Origin: Parapristionchus giblindavisi
Lineage: Eukaryota; Nematoda; Chromadorea; Rhabditida; Diplogasteridae
Assembly: GCA_943737045.1 (NCBI GenBank)
Contig: CALSFV010000298.1
Span: 394,668-458,667 of the forward strand
Length of the DNA stretch: 64,000 bases
Direction: 5' to 3'
Shown here: one piece after another, positions 47,673-59,190 of the stretch
How positions within the stretch are numbered: the first letter of the stretch is position 1
How the letters are laid out: each line of letters opens with the position of its first letter
Made by a program: the position numbers and the translations under genes
Notes under the pieces: model-generated
Told to the model about the DNA's origin: nothing
Databases searched by the model: none
Seen by the model: only the letters and a program-made list of their open reading frames with translations

Positions 47673-50600
47673 CGTAATGCAAGAGGCTTCAAGCCAAAGT
47701 TAAATGTAGGGATTTCTCTTCATTGAACCGCCGTGCGATGAAGCTTATGTCATTTTATCTATTTAGTCTATCTTCGTCTCCTCCTTATTCTTCATAATAC
47801 AATAGAATGATCGGTCATTCATCGTGTCTCTCTGTATCCATCTCCTCACATCATCATCATTCTATTTATCGATTGATCATCGTCGTTGTCGTCGTCTTTT
47901 CAATACATTAACAGTCTTCATTCAGGATAGAAGAGGACTCTTTAATAGTTGTGATCGCATCGTTACTTCTCTCTATCTCTGTCGTCTCTTCATCGTCCAT
48001 ATTCTCTCATCACTCACTCTCTCGATCTGCACGTTTGAATACTACCGTAGTCATGTAGTCTTTCTATCTCTCTCTATCTTTCGTTTCCCTTTGGTTACAA
48101 AGTGCAAAACCATGATTAGTAGACCCTAAACATACACACTTCATATGGAGGATACCGACAAACCAATGTGGTGGCCTCCACTTTTTGTGATCATCATTAT
48201 GGGTTCTTTTTGCTCCTCTCGTTTCAACTTGTACGCAGTAGTCTCATCGACGACTCATTTAATGAGAATGAGATAGGAGAGAAGAAGAGAGAGAAGAGCT
48301 CATCCGGATATTATGGAGAGAGCTACATTGCACGTACACCTTCCTGTCTAAAAGTAAAGTGATTTAAGTATATCGAAGTCCCTCTCCCTCCTTGTACACG
48401 GAGCGTATTCTCCAATATGGAGATATGTGATTGAACAGTCTAGTCTAGATAGAATAGACTAGAGTATAGGATGACATACAATAGGAATATAAAGAGGAGA
48501 TTCAATTACAGTAGACGGAATATGACCTCTGATAGGACTCAATCCTCTGTCTATATTTACATATTGGAAGCTCACCTGTTCCTCCCTTTTATCATTGTAT
48601 TAGGTGCTTGAGTACTTGATAAAGTCATCACAGAACTAGACAATAGTGTCCGGTTATACCTTTATTGGATTAGTCCCTAACAATAAGGTCGATAGAGCCA
48701 TCTTCGAAGTGAAGCTCCCACGGTAGATGATTGAATATAGTTGAATAGGAGTCATTAAAGTTGAGAACCAATTGAATTGGTCAAATTGATCGACGTCATT
48801 TCATTCATCTGGTTATTTATTCTCTTCTCTCTTCTATTCCATCATAACGTCCTTCTCATCTCTACCATCGTCCCTCTTCTTATAAATAGTGGTCTTCATT
48901 CACTGAGTAGTTCATTCTTCCATATGGTCGGGAGACTCTTTCCTCTCTCTTCAACCACTTTATGATCTTTGAACTTGGTCGACCATAAGGATGGATGTCT
49001 TATGTGACTGTAAGCCGACACTCTATCATCGTCGTCGTCCTTTTGTATCCTTCTATCATCATCATCAATCGTCCACATGGGCACGTAGTCTAAACTATTC
49101 CTTTGTCTCACTCTCAGACCTCGATGAACCATATTGGATATCGGATACCATGTCTAGACGATTTAGTAGTATCGGAATGGAGCGAAGAGTAGATAGTATA
49201 TAATATCTATCGATATCTGTGTATCAAATATCTTTTGTACGTGAGATTAGATGAGAATAAGATCATCAGATACATCTAATCGTGACGTCATCCATGCAAT
49301 GACGTTGATTCATTCTTTTTTCGTTAAATATGGTCAAGATGGTATGAATGTGTTACGTATTCATATAGATTCATCAAGTACACATTGGATCATATTGATC
49401 ATTCCTCCATTCATTACTCTAGTTGTACTAGATATGGATGAGGAGTACAAGCTGTTCACTTTTATTCCAATAAAGAAGACATCATTTCATATAGGAAGGG
49501 AGAGGACCTTTCAAAGGTTCACAGGTGCATACCGTCTGGACTCTACCTTTGGATGAATGGAAGAGGAGAAGAGTAAGGAGGAGGAGGAGAAGGAGGAGGG
49601 AGAGGGTCTCTTACGTGATCTTTCGAAGCTCTTCTTATTCGTCCTCTTTTTCCACTCTTTTTCCTTGTGCTTTCCGTTCTTCAGTAGTGTACGCCTAGAA
49701 GGTGTTACGCATACTTTTCGAAGGTATTGAAATGTTTAGGACTCGACCTCTTTGTTCCTTATCGGTTTCGGTCTTTGTGAAGGTGTTATAACGGAGAGAT
49801 GAAAGAGTAAAGGTAGATAGTTTACATAATTTGTAGTTAAACTCACAGAGGGAGATATAGATATAATTGGATTGAGAAGTTCGATCAAGTACAATATATG
49901 TGTGATATAGAATGGTGTCAGATAGAGAATATCTATCATTCTGTCTCTATGTATCTTTATGAGTATAACTCGTGTACATCACGACTCGAGTGAGTTTACT
50001 CACTGATACCCACGACTCATCAATAAGGATCAGAGGTTAGGATGAAGGTATCCACCAATGGTTTCAATGATTTAATCTCAAGTCACGAATTTACTCTACG
50101 TCAAATGTTTATCTCTCTTCCTCTAGAAGACTACGGTAGCACTACAAGTACGGAAGCGCTCTGTGGCTACTCCGGATTGTCTGTTCGCTCTTCTTTGTTC
50201 TTTCCCATGTTCTTCAAGAATCGCAACTAACATAACAGATAACAGAAGAGAGAGAGAAAGATAAAGGGATGGAGGGCGAAGAGATAAGAGAAATGGATGT
50301 TAATGGGGATGGTCGTGGGAATTCAATATGGTACTCTTGTTGATCATGTTAAAGTCACGTAGAAATATAGAGAAGAGAGATCAATATGAGAATACTGTAC
50401 ATGATCTTTGGTCATCATCTGTTTCTCTGCACATTTATATGTATTTTATGGCTCATCAATTATTTCCTTGGATATTTTGGATGACTAGCGATTCTGCTTC
50501 TTCCTCTCACTTTCTCTATCTCTCTTCGTCTACTTTGATTGTCCTTTCGATACAAGCAGTCAGAGAGAGAGAGAGAGAGAGGGGGGATACATATTCATGC

Positions 50601-51378
50601 CCTATGGAAGGGGCGGAGCTTCATCACACTGACTCCGCCCTATTATGATATATATAGTCAGTCTGGTTACTGTACACACTTTCTCTTCTGGATATGAACT
50701 CCGTTAAATAGTTACTCTCTTTGAACCTCATCTCATAACCCTCATTCAAAGTAGACCTCATAGCTATCAGATACTAGTTTCATCAGTGATCGTTACTTCT
50801 GGTTGTTGTAATAATTCTGTGAAATTAGGAAATTTATAGTTTTTTCAATCCTCAGTTCACCCCCACGACTTTCGTCTACCTTTATCGTCTGGTGCTTCTA
50901 TATTTCAATCTCATCAATATGTCTACATCTCTCTATCCCTGCCTCCTTTCGACAATCAATCGCTCTTTTTTGTGATCCGTGTCGTAGTGCAAAAAAGCGA
51001 TCAAAACCGCGATGAGAGAGTGAGGCTTTTTGGAGAGATTTTAGAGAGAAAATATTCTATTGAATTGAATAGAGAGATGGGAGAGAAAGGGTATGGGAGA
51101 GAGAGAGAGAGAGAGAGAGAGAGGATAGAGAAAAGATGAAAATAAATGATGGAGGGTGGTAAATTGTGTGTGTCTGTCTATGTGTAGGTCTATTGAAGAG
51201 AGGAGATGATCTCCGTATAAGCTGAGTGTTCTTTTACATTGACAGAGAAATAGACAGTCTCTCACTCCTTTTTTAGAGGAAGAGGAAGGGAGAATGAACT
51301 CTTGATTGGATGAATATGTCTATACTCTGAACTATTGAGACTAGACAGTGGGGGTGGGGTCCTTTTTTCACATTCTTA

Positions 51379-51425
51379 TTTCTCTCTCCCTCTCTCTCTC
51401 TCACTCCCTCTCTCCCTCTCTCCTC
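51379..51425 (+). repeat. CT tract
   Basis: (CT)n and CTCCCT units. Confidence 0.85.
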
Positions 51426-52525
51426 CTCTCGCCTTACTCTAATTCTCATTGACTAGCAATGGGGAAATGTTGCGGTATCCTCTCTTTGTCTGTGGACCAT
51501 TTCGTCAGAAATGACTATAGATAAGGAAGAAGGAGGAGGAGGGGTCTAGTTATCTTGTATGATCGCACTTTGAATAGGGAGAGGGTTGAAACCGAGAAAG
51601 GGAAAGAGGAAGAGGGAAGAGACAGACAGTCTGGGTGGTCTCTCTTTCTTATTCTTATTCAATCTTTGAAGGATAGACGAGACAAGTTGATCTTTCTCAT
51701 GTAAGGAGAGAGTGAATACAAGTCGTGATCAGTTTCGTAATCCAATTCTCTCTCTGTCTACCTTCCTCCTTGTATCTATCATCATCCTTGAATACTAATT
51801 CAACCCTCAAGACATTGCCCTTGTCTACATCTCAGTAGGACTCATTCATAGGTTTGTTTAGTTCTATTGAAGTCTTCCTTGATCTTTGATCATCTTCGCT
51901 CAAGAACATTAAAAGGCTATATAGTTTTTTTTGTAGTTAACTGAATCTTTTCGTCTTCCTCACGGGAGAGAGACAGATGAACATCAAGTAGAGCTAATCA
52001 TATCTTATTCTTCTTCGTCTTTTCCTTTTTTTATCCTTTCCCTCCTCTTCTCCTCTGGCAAAAGTGTCGATTGAGTACACAAGTTCAGTCTGGACTACAG
52101 TAGTCTTTCTCACAACAAGCCTTCTGAATCCTCTAAGAGGATAAGACGATACCAAGGTTTATGTAAAGTACATATCTAGAACGAGAGTAGACCACCCTTG
52201 TATTCAGAGGTTTTAATCTACTCTACTTCTTGATCTCTCTAATACTCTCATTTATTTCAATGTTGCGAGTAGTAGTTGTCCTCCTATACTGTCATTACTC
52301 AATTCACTTCTTTTTTTCTTAGTCTTTTTTTCTTTCTTTCTCTCTCTCATTCTCTTCTTCTCTCGCAGTCTTCAGTTCTAATGGCGCCTAGATTGTCCTT
52401 TCCCCTCCCTCTCTACCTACCTCTAACTTTACCTCCCTCCCTCTCCCTCCCTTCTATCTACCCCTCTCAATCTAAATCGTTCCTTTCTTTGAGAAAGGAG
52501 GCCCACCCTCGAAGTTCTTGTTACT

Positions 52526-52614
52526 CTCCCTCTCCTTCCTCCCTCTCCCTCTCCCTCCCTCTCCCTCCCTCTCCCTCTCTCCCTCCCTCTCCCTCTCCCT
52601 CCTCCCTCCTCCCT
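52526..52614 (+). repeat. CT-rich hexamer tract
   Basis: CTCCCT and CCTCCCT units; open on both strands. Confidence 0.9.
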
Positions 52615-53229
52615 CTTCATTTCTGTCTATGCGATTCGCATCGCTCTTCGCGTTCCTCACTGTCCTTCATCTCTTATTGTCTCTTCTTCATCTTTTGATT
52701 AAGCGCGACGCGAACTTTTTATGACTTTGTAAGAGAGAAGAAGAAGGGGATGAGAGATTACGGGATTACGGTAGTTTGAGTGTTGATTAGAGATGATGTG
52801 GTGTAATTGATGGATTACTGTAGTACTTAGATCTCATATGGCTAGACATGAAGCAGCTTTATTGAAGCTTCAATTTTTGAAAATTATAAAGTACAATGGA
52901 AAAGTGCGAGAAATATCTTGATTAAACAGGTATTTTATGTAATTAGCTGTGTCTGGATGGAGAATGTTTCGTTGTTTCGGGAGAGAGGAGATGGGAGGGG
53001 AGGAAGGGAGAGGAGGAAGGTAGAGGGAGAGAGGAGATGGGAGGGAGGGAGAGGGAAAAGCGAATGATATCGATGTAGACGATCTCGCACGTGTGTTGAG
53101 AATGAAGGCGATTGAAAGTGAGTATAGTATCTCTCACAACGATCCTTGTTTCCTTTTTTCCTTTTTTCCTTTTTTTCCTAATACTTGATCTGATATGTTG
53201 GACTCGATGAATTGGTTCGCTATTCCTTC

Positions 53230-53416
53230 CATAGGTGGGCGCGTGAAAACGAATTCTTTTTACGCGCAGCCTTTCCAAGCCTTGTGGGGCCTTGCGCATA
53301 GCCTCGCAAAAATTGGAAAATTTTCAGTCAAATCTGCAAGAAATGGCCATGCGCATAGCCTTGCCTTACAATTCTCCCGTTTGCGCACAGCCTTTCGTCC
53401 AGCGTGCCCACCTATG
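53230..53416 (+). mobile_element. hAT-type MITE, CATAGGTGGGC family, copy D
   Basis: 187 bp with a perfect 8-bp duplication ATTCCTTC (53222-53229, 53417-53424). Opens CATAGGTGGGCGCGTGAAAA, near-identical to copy B over the first 40 bases. Confidence 0.88.
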
Positions 53417-53424
53417 ATTCCTTC

Positions 53425-55049
53425 TACAATATGGTCATCTTCTATCTCTCATTCACTTAGATAATTTACTTCCTAAATTATCTAACGAACCGTATCATGT
53501 CCCACTGGGAGAGGAAGAAGGAGTACACTGAAATACCTACTCCATAACTCTCCCTCTCCCTCTATCCTCTCCTCCCTCTCCCTCTGTGGTCTCTCCCTCT
53601 CCCTCTCCCTTTGTGGTCTCTCCCTCTCCCTCTGTGGTCGCTCCTCCCTCTCCTTCCTTACTACCTCTCAACTCCTCATGTCTAGACCATTCATGACTAT
53701 CATTCATTCCTCCTCATCCTATCAGATTACTTCTCTGTTCTGTTCTTCTAATCCTCTTCCTCTTCTTCCTCTTCTTTCTTTCTTTATTGAACCTCTCAAA
53801 TGTCTCGTAGGACATGATTACCTCTATCTATCTATTGGTAGAGGGAGAGGGAGAGGGAGAGGGGAGACCCCTCAGGGAGGGCACAGAGGGGGAGGAGCTA
53901 GAGAGAGAGGACATCTCTAGTATTCTCTCTCACTTGGTTTCTTCTCAATATCTGTTATTCTTCTTCCTTTTCTTGACATCTGATCATGATTTCATCATGG
54001 TCTTTTATTCATTTCTGAGATATTATGAAACAATGAGTAGACGATCATTAAGGAGGTGGAGCTTGTTCTGTCTAGTCCTCTCTCCCTCTACTATCCTCCC
54101 CCTCCCTCCATTCGTCTTTTCTCGTCTCGTTTTGTCTATCCCTAGACGAGAGAGTGCGTGTGTGTTCTCATAAGTGAGAGAGAATACGGTAGTATGTCTC
54201 TCTCTCTCTCATGAGGGTATGTATATTTGGTTAGTGAACTTGGACTTGGAATTTGTAGCCGATATATTTTGTGAATTTCTACTTTCTACATATTGAGAGG
54301 AAAGGTTGTTATTTTGTAGTCGTGACTGATGTTGTCTATGTACAATTGGATTGTTTCTGTCGCTGGGAGGACGGAAGGGGAGGGGAAGGGAGGGAGAGGG
54401 AGAAGGAGAGGAAGAGAAACAAATGTGGAGGTAGAAGATATTGGGAGGTACGTGAGGTAGGGCAGTCTGGTCCGTAATCAGTCAACTGTTGATTGTCCCC
54501 ATTAAGAGGGATTGTTATTATTATGGTTGTATACAAGAGTCTTAGAAGAGAAAATGAACTGAGTGATAAGACAATACGTGTGTATTGATGATTAGTCTAT
54601 TGAAGAGATGATGAGGAAGGGTTTTGGAATGTTGAGAGGGAGAGGGAGAGTGAGAGAGATGGGAGGGTTGGAACTCACTGTAGCCATTCATATAGTATTC
54701 ACTTTTGTATGATTCCTATCACAATATCTAGAGTGCATATGATCCCTTGAAGTTCTTTCGCCATACATTCAATACTCGGAAATGACGGATAGGGCGCCAC
54801 TCAGCTGTCCATGAACCATCCCATCTATTAGTAGCGGTATTGCACAAGAGACCATCTTATCATCTCCCTCCCTCGCCATCTCCTTCCATACTTCAAACCC
54901 TTATTACTCTCGTAATGTTGTTCTCCATACGTAGTTGCATATGTTGAAATCAATTGCGTAGCATGCACTCGCGTCATATTCCTGATCCCTTCTCCGAAAC
55001 GCTTGATATCATAATCGTTTAATTGAAATATGATCTTTGATCTTTACAG
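53425..55049. other. gene-free stretch upstream of the Ser/Thr/Asn/Gln-rich candidate gene
   Basis: Contains interrupted CTCCCT blocks at 53548-53655 separated by GTGGT words, and a GA block at 53838-53865. No exon recognised. Confidence 0.4.
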
Positions 55050-55444
55050 ATGCGCTCGTACCATAACGGGAGCAGCAGCAGCACTCAATACAATCAAACA
55101 AATCGTAATTCGAGTGTGAACAACTCAAACTACTCCACTCGATCTACCCTAGTATCATCATCGAATACTAGTGGATATTCTCGATCCGTACAACAGCTGC
55201 ATCCTCAACAGACGACATCAACGACGTGGTCACCATCGTGGGGACGATATCAGAATCAAGGACCTCCTGGAAGTGGACGTCATCATCCTTCATCTTCATC
55301 ATCATCGACAACGTCGTCTGTCACCATTGCTCCCTACTCTCTACACGATCTATCTCCGCTCAGTATGTTCATTTGAGATTCATTATCTTTCTTTGAATGT
55401 CAGACCATCATTGTGAACTTGAAACAATGTTTAGAGAACGATAG
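55050..55444 (+). CDS. candidate small Ser/Thr/Asn/Gln-rich protein, two exons
   Basis: Exon 1 is 55050-55362, intron 55363-55403 (41 bp, GTATGT...TGTCAG), exon 2 is 55404-55444 ending in TAG. The frame joins cleanly (CTC A + AC). The product is about 117 residues: mostly Ser, Thr, Asn, Gln, with Trp-Ser-Pro-Ser-Trp near residue 61, a poly-Ser run near 81-86 and a charged tail ending LETMFRER. Codons are varied and not derived from a CT tract, and the intron size matches the UNC-93-like gene. The ATG directly follows a TTTACAG acceptor, as at spliced-leader sites, but upstream coding exons cannot be excluded. Function unknown; such composition is common in disordered regions of RNA-binding or transcription factors. 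Confidence 0.45.
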
Positions 55445-58400
55445 TTCTGGCATTGAAAGTAGTAGTCTGTGCACAGACCACCTCACACTTTTGCTTTATA
55501 TCAGAAATTTAAGCAAATTATTGAAGCGTTTTATTGATTTATTTATTCTAAAAATGAGCTTCAAATCTGCTTAAATTTGTTGTCAAAATGGCTAGTGAAT
55601 AATATGTGTGCATGCATGCCGTACAATGTAGTTGTCTACTATTTGTCCCTATCTTCGTGTGGTCTTTGGTGTATTGCAGTCTATGGATACTGTAGTCGAT
55701 AGTTATTGAATAAGGAAGAGATGAACGTGTATGGGGATGATGCTTCTGTTGGGACTAGTCATTGATATGGAGAAAAAGAATAGAGAGAAAGGAAAGATAT
55801 CCCCATATATTATTGTCCTCTTCACTCTTTTTATGGACAATTTTGTTTTATGGATCTATCTTTCTCTTCTATTGAGATGAATCAATCATTGTTAGTCTTT
55901 ATTGAGGGGAAAACTGTATTTGTAATCGATAATCCCTGATCATCGTAGTCACTTTCGTTGTGGGACCACACGTATTGTTATCCAATTTCAATTGAATAGT
56001 TGTATTGATTTCGTATTGAGCATTGAGTGGAATGGAACTCTCGCACTTTGGATAGAGAAGAGTAATGGCCAATTGAATAAAATGAAGAAATGGAGAAGAA
56101 GAAGAAGAAGAAGGGGGGGGGGACTCATTTGTTCATTTCTCTCGATCTCTAATATATAGTCATTCTTGTGATGGACCATCGAGAGTTGGGATGGGGATGA
56201 GTCTTACAAGGGAAGCACCAAAGTCTACGTGGAATGCGCAAAAGCACTTTGAAAAGTTGCTGAGTTCACCTACCACATCCAGAAACTCATTTGTAAATGG
56301 CGCGGTTCCAGGATAGCTCTCAAATCAGAGGAGCACATCTCTCCATTAGCGCGCTAGGTCACTAGACATCGCCTCTAGGGTGCCCTCAGACAACTGCACC
56401 AAAAGCAGGGGGATAAGGAACCTTGTGCGTGTGCTAGATACATAAGTTTATACTACGAACGAGGCTGGGTGGTCTTCTCCTCCCCCCATCCCTCACCATC
56501 TAGATGTTCTTCTTAAGTAGCTATATCTTTGTATCTTACAGAGGAGTATCCATTATAATGTGCCTGTATCAAAACTTTTATTGATACGTAACCTTTATTG
56601 ATATGGAAAGAGAAACACGGATGATGAAGTTGATCAATGGAGAGTGTTCATTCTCATCTGTAGAATGAACTCTTTTCATCTCTCTCTCTTCCTCTTCCCC
56701 CCTCTCTCTCTCTCATCTTTCGAAATGATAGCCACTAAAGAAAGTCTGGTCTAGTCTTTGAACAAGAAGACCACCATTGAATCTCTTCTTCTTCTTCTCA
56801 TTCCCTCTATCGTTCTTTCATCCTTCTGAACTCTCCATTCTCATCTCGAGACTCTTAAAATTAGCCTCGATCCTTCAACGGAAAGTGGAATACGGTATCT
56901 ATTTGTACTATTTATATTCTCCCCATTGACTCCGCCCCCTTTGTCTCTCTCTCTCTGCACATGCACTTGAAGAGTACGGTAGCTCCCTTTCTCTTCCCAT
57001 TTTAGATCCCATATGGAAAGGTGGAGATTGTTGAATGGATGGACCCCCTGTGTTGAATAGTGAATTAGTGAGATGAGTGAACATGACAAAAGTGCAGAAG
57101 AAGTTGTGGACAAGGAGAAGAAGAAGAAAGGGTCGTTGAGATGAAGAAGAAGAAGATTGAAGAAGACGAAGAAAGGCAATTCATCTATCCTCTTTCTCTC
57201 TACCTCTACTTCTCTTGTGAGTTTTGCGTCCCTCTACTCACCTTTGTCTCAGACTACAAGGAGAGGAAGGGGGGGGGGAGATAGTAGAAGGTAGACAAGT
57301 CAGCAACAGGACATGAAGAACACAAAGAATGGAACATTAAGGAAACGGGAATGTATGTATATGAGTAGAAAGAAGTCATTGACAATATTGAATGAAGATG
57401 AAGATAGTAGAAGAAGAGGAGGGAAATAGTTGATTTGCATAACGACTTGTACTACACAGTAGTATCTCTCTATCTCCTCTCACTCTTCTCTATTCCTAAG
57501 TACTATTTTATGAGATAAGTAGTTGATTGAAGGAGAGGAGGACTTGATGAGCCATGTAATGATTGATGTCATTCCTCTATCTACCCTACTTGATTCAGCT
57601 CCTCCTCCCCCTCTCTCCTCTTCCTCTTAATCTGAGAGAAAGGTAGAGGGAGACCATGTTAAAATTAAATTACCTGTAGGTGAATTGATACACATTTATA
57701 GACATAGATGACCTTATGGAGAGGAATAGAGGGAATGATTGTTGCACTTTCTGGTTTGAAGGTAGAAGGGGAGGGACGATCTTTGATTTATGGTCTTTGA
57801 TCTTTTACAAATTTTTATTCGTGGAGATGATTTATTCAACCATTCGTTAGAAAGCCAGGACGCGAAGCTGTAATATTTATTGTTATGACTATAGAATGAA
57901 TAGAGAGGAGGAAATTGACCGGATTTGTTTGATAATAAAAAGTGAATGGTTTATATGTTCGATATCACTTATCCCTTTCTATCTCTCTCATGAGAGAATC
58001 ACGATAGAAATGGCAGTACTACTGTTGTGGCTTGTCTTTCTCTTTCCGTCTATTTAGTATTCGATCTATCTGCAACTCCCTCTCTCATTCCTCTCATAGT
58101 ATTCTACCTTCGGATACAAAGACACAAGATTGACTGAAGAGGAAGTGGAATTGATATGCAGTGACCGATGATTTGATTGAGTAGAAAGAAGAAGAAGAAG
58201 AGGATCGAATTGATATGAAGTGACCGATTGGTGGGATTAATTTGCATGCGAGTTATACGGTCTATTCTCGTATAATAGTTATGAGATGTTTATATGATCA
58301 GTTCCATGGTCATCAAATGATTATACGATGATTCTGTAATCGAACGAAACGTGAGAAGCGATTGTGATTCTGTATTCTTCACGTAAGACGACGTCCACTT

Positions 58401-58945
58401 GAACTCTTTTATCCTCCCTCTCCCTCTCCCTCTCTCTCCCTCTCCCTCTCCCTCTCCCTCTCCCTTCATCATAAGAGAGGGAGAGATAGATAAAGTTGTC
58501 GTCCATCGTCGTCTCTTCCCACTTGTGACCTTCTCTGTGTATACAGAATCGTGTATGGGTCGTAATCTGTGAGGGAGAAGAAGAAGAAGAGTGAAGATAT
58601 TCTAAGCAGAGCACACTCTATTATAGACTCTCTATCTATATTGTTCTCTCCAATCATTCATTTCATCTTTCATACTTGGATGCATCTCATACTCTACTGT
58701 TTCGTAGTATCTGTCCCTTCCCCTCCCCTTTTCCTTCTACTTCTCATCTCATCTACATTCATTATTTATATCTTCCTCTTATCATCTTCGTCCTTATCTC
58801 CGCTTCCACTTTTTTGTCTCTTTCAGCAGCTGCTTTTTTGTCGTTTCTGTGTTTTGTTGATCATCTCTGTCTATCTGATCACTTTAACTGGTCGTTGATC
58901 TTTCCACCGTATCTCAATCTTGATCTTTGATCTCTCTACCGTATC
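55445..58945. other. gene-free stretch
   Basis: 56190-56480 has ordinary complexity and higher GC than its surroundings (words such as TAGCGCGCTAGGTCAC) and is unclassified. The rest is AT-rich with CT/GA tracts. No confident exon. Confidence 0.45.
58412..58467 (+). repeat. (CTCCCT)n tract
   Basis: Uninterrupted CTCCCT hexamers. Confidence 0.93.
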
Positions 58946-58953
58946 TCTACATC

Positions 58954-59182
58954 CATACATTTTCGAGCACCCACATTGTGAGTGAGCACTTTTTGTCGAT
59001 GCGGTCAGTTTTGAAACTCGAGACCCATCTAGGAATATGCGGGAGATCGAGATTAGTAAGAATCACCTAAGATCGGGTCAGTTTTGAGCACTTGAGATGT
59101 AGATCGGGTCAGTTTTGTTCTAATTTCGGGTCAGTTTATAATTCGCAAAAACAACTGATTGTGAGTGGGGCGAAAATGTATG
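58954..59182. mobile_element. hAT-type MITE, CATACATTTTCG ends
   Basis: 229 bp. Ends CATACATTTTCG / CGAAAATGTATG. Flanked by a perfect 8-bp duplication TCTACATC (58946-58953, 59183-59190). The inside has repeated CGGGTCAGTTTT words. Non-coding. Confidence 0.82.
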
Positions 59183-59190
59183 TCTACATC

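Larger units (their letters stand above)
45205..53221. other. 8-kb gene-free region with a SINE-like unit and CT/GA tracts
   Basis: No confident exon. Short open frames at 48145-48276 and 49251-49556 have mixed composition but no recognisable domain. A TACGGTAG cluster lies near 45950-46020. Listed tracts account for most low-complexity sequence. Confidence 0.45.

Noticed and set aside
48145..48276. 43-codon frame MEDTDKPMWWPPLF..., possible small membrane protein
   Set aside because: Attractive N-terminus but short, no context and no known family.
49251..49556. 101-codon frame with mixed composition
   Set aside because: No recognisable domain and no splice signals; too short to accept on openness alone.
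51471..51520. ATG opening MGKCCG (and MGRCC near 23132), myristoylation-like
   Set aside because: Both are followed within a few codons by stops or GA repeat; no further coding support.
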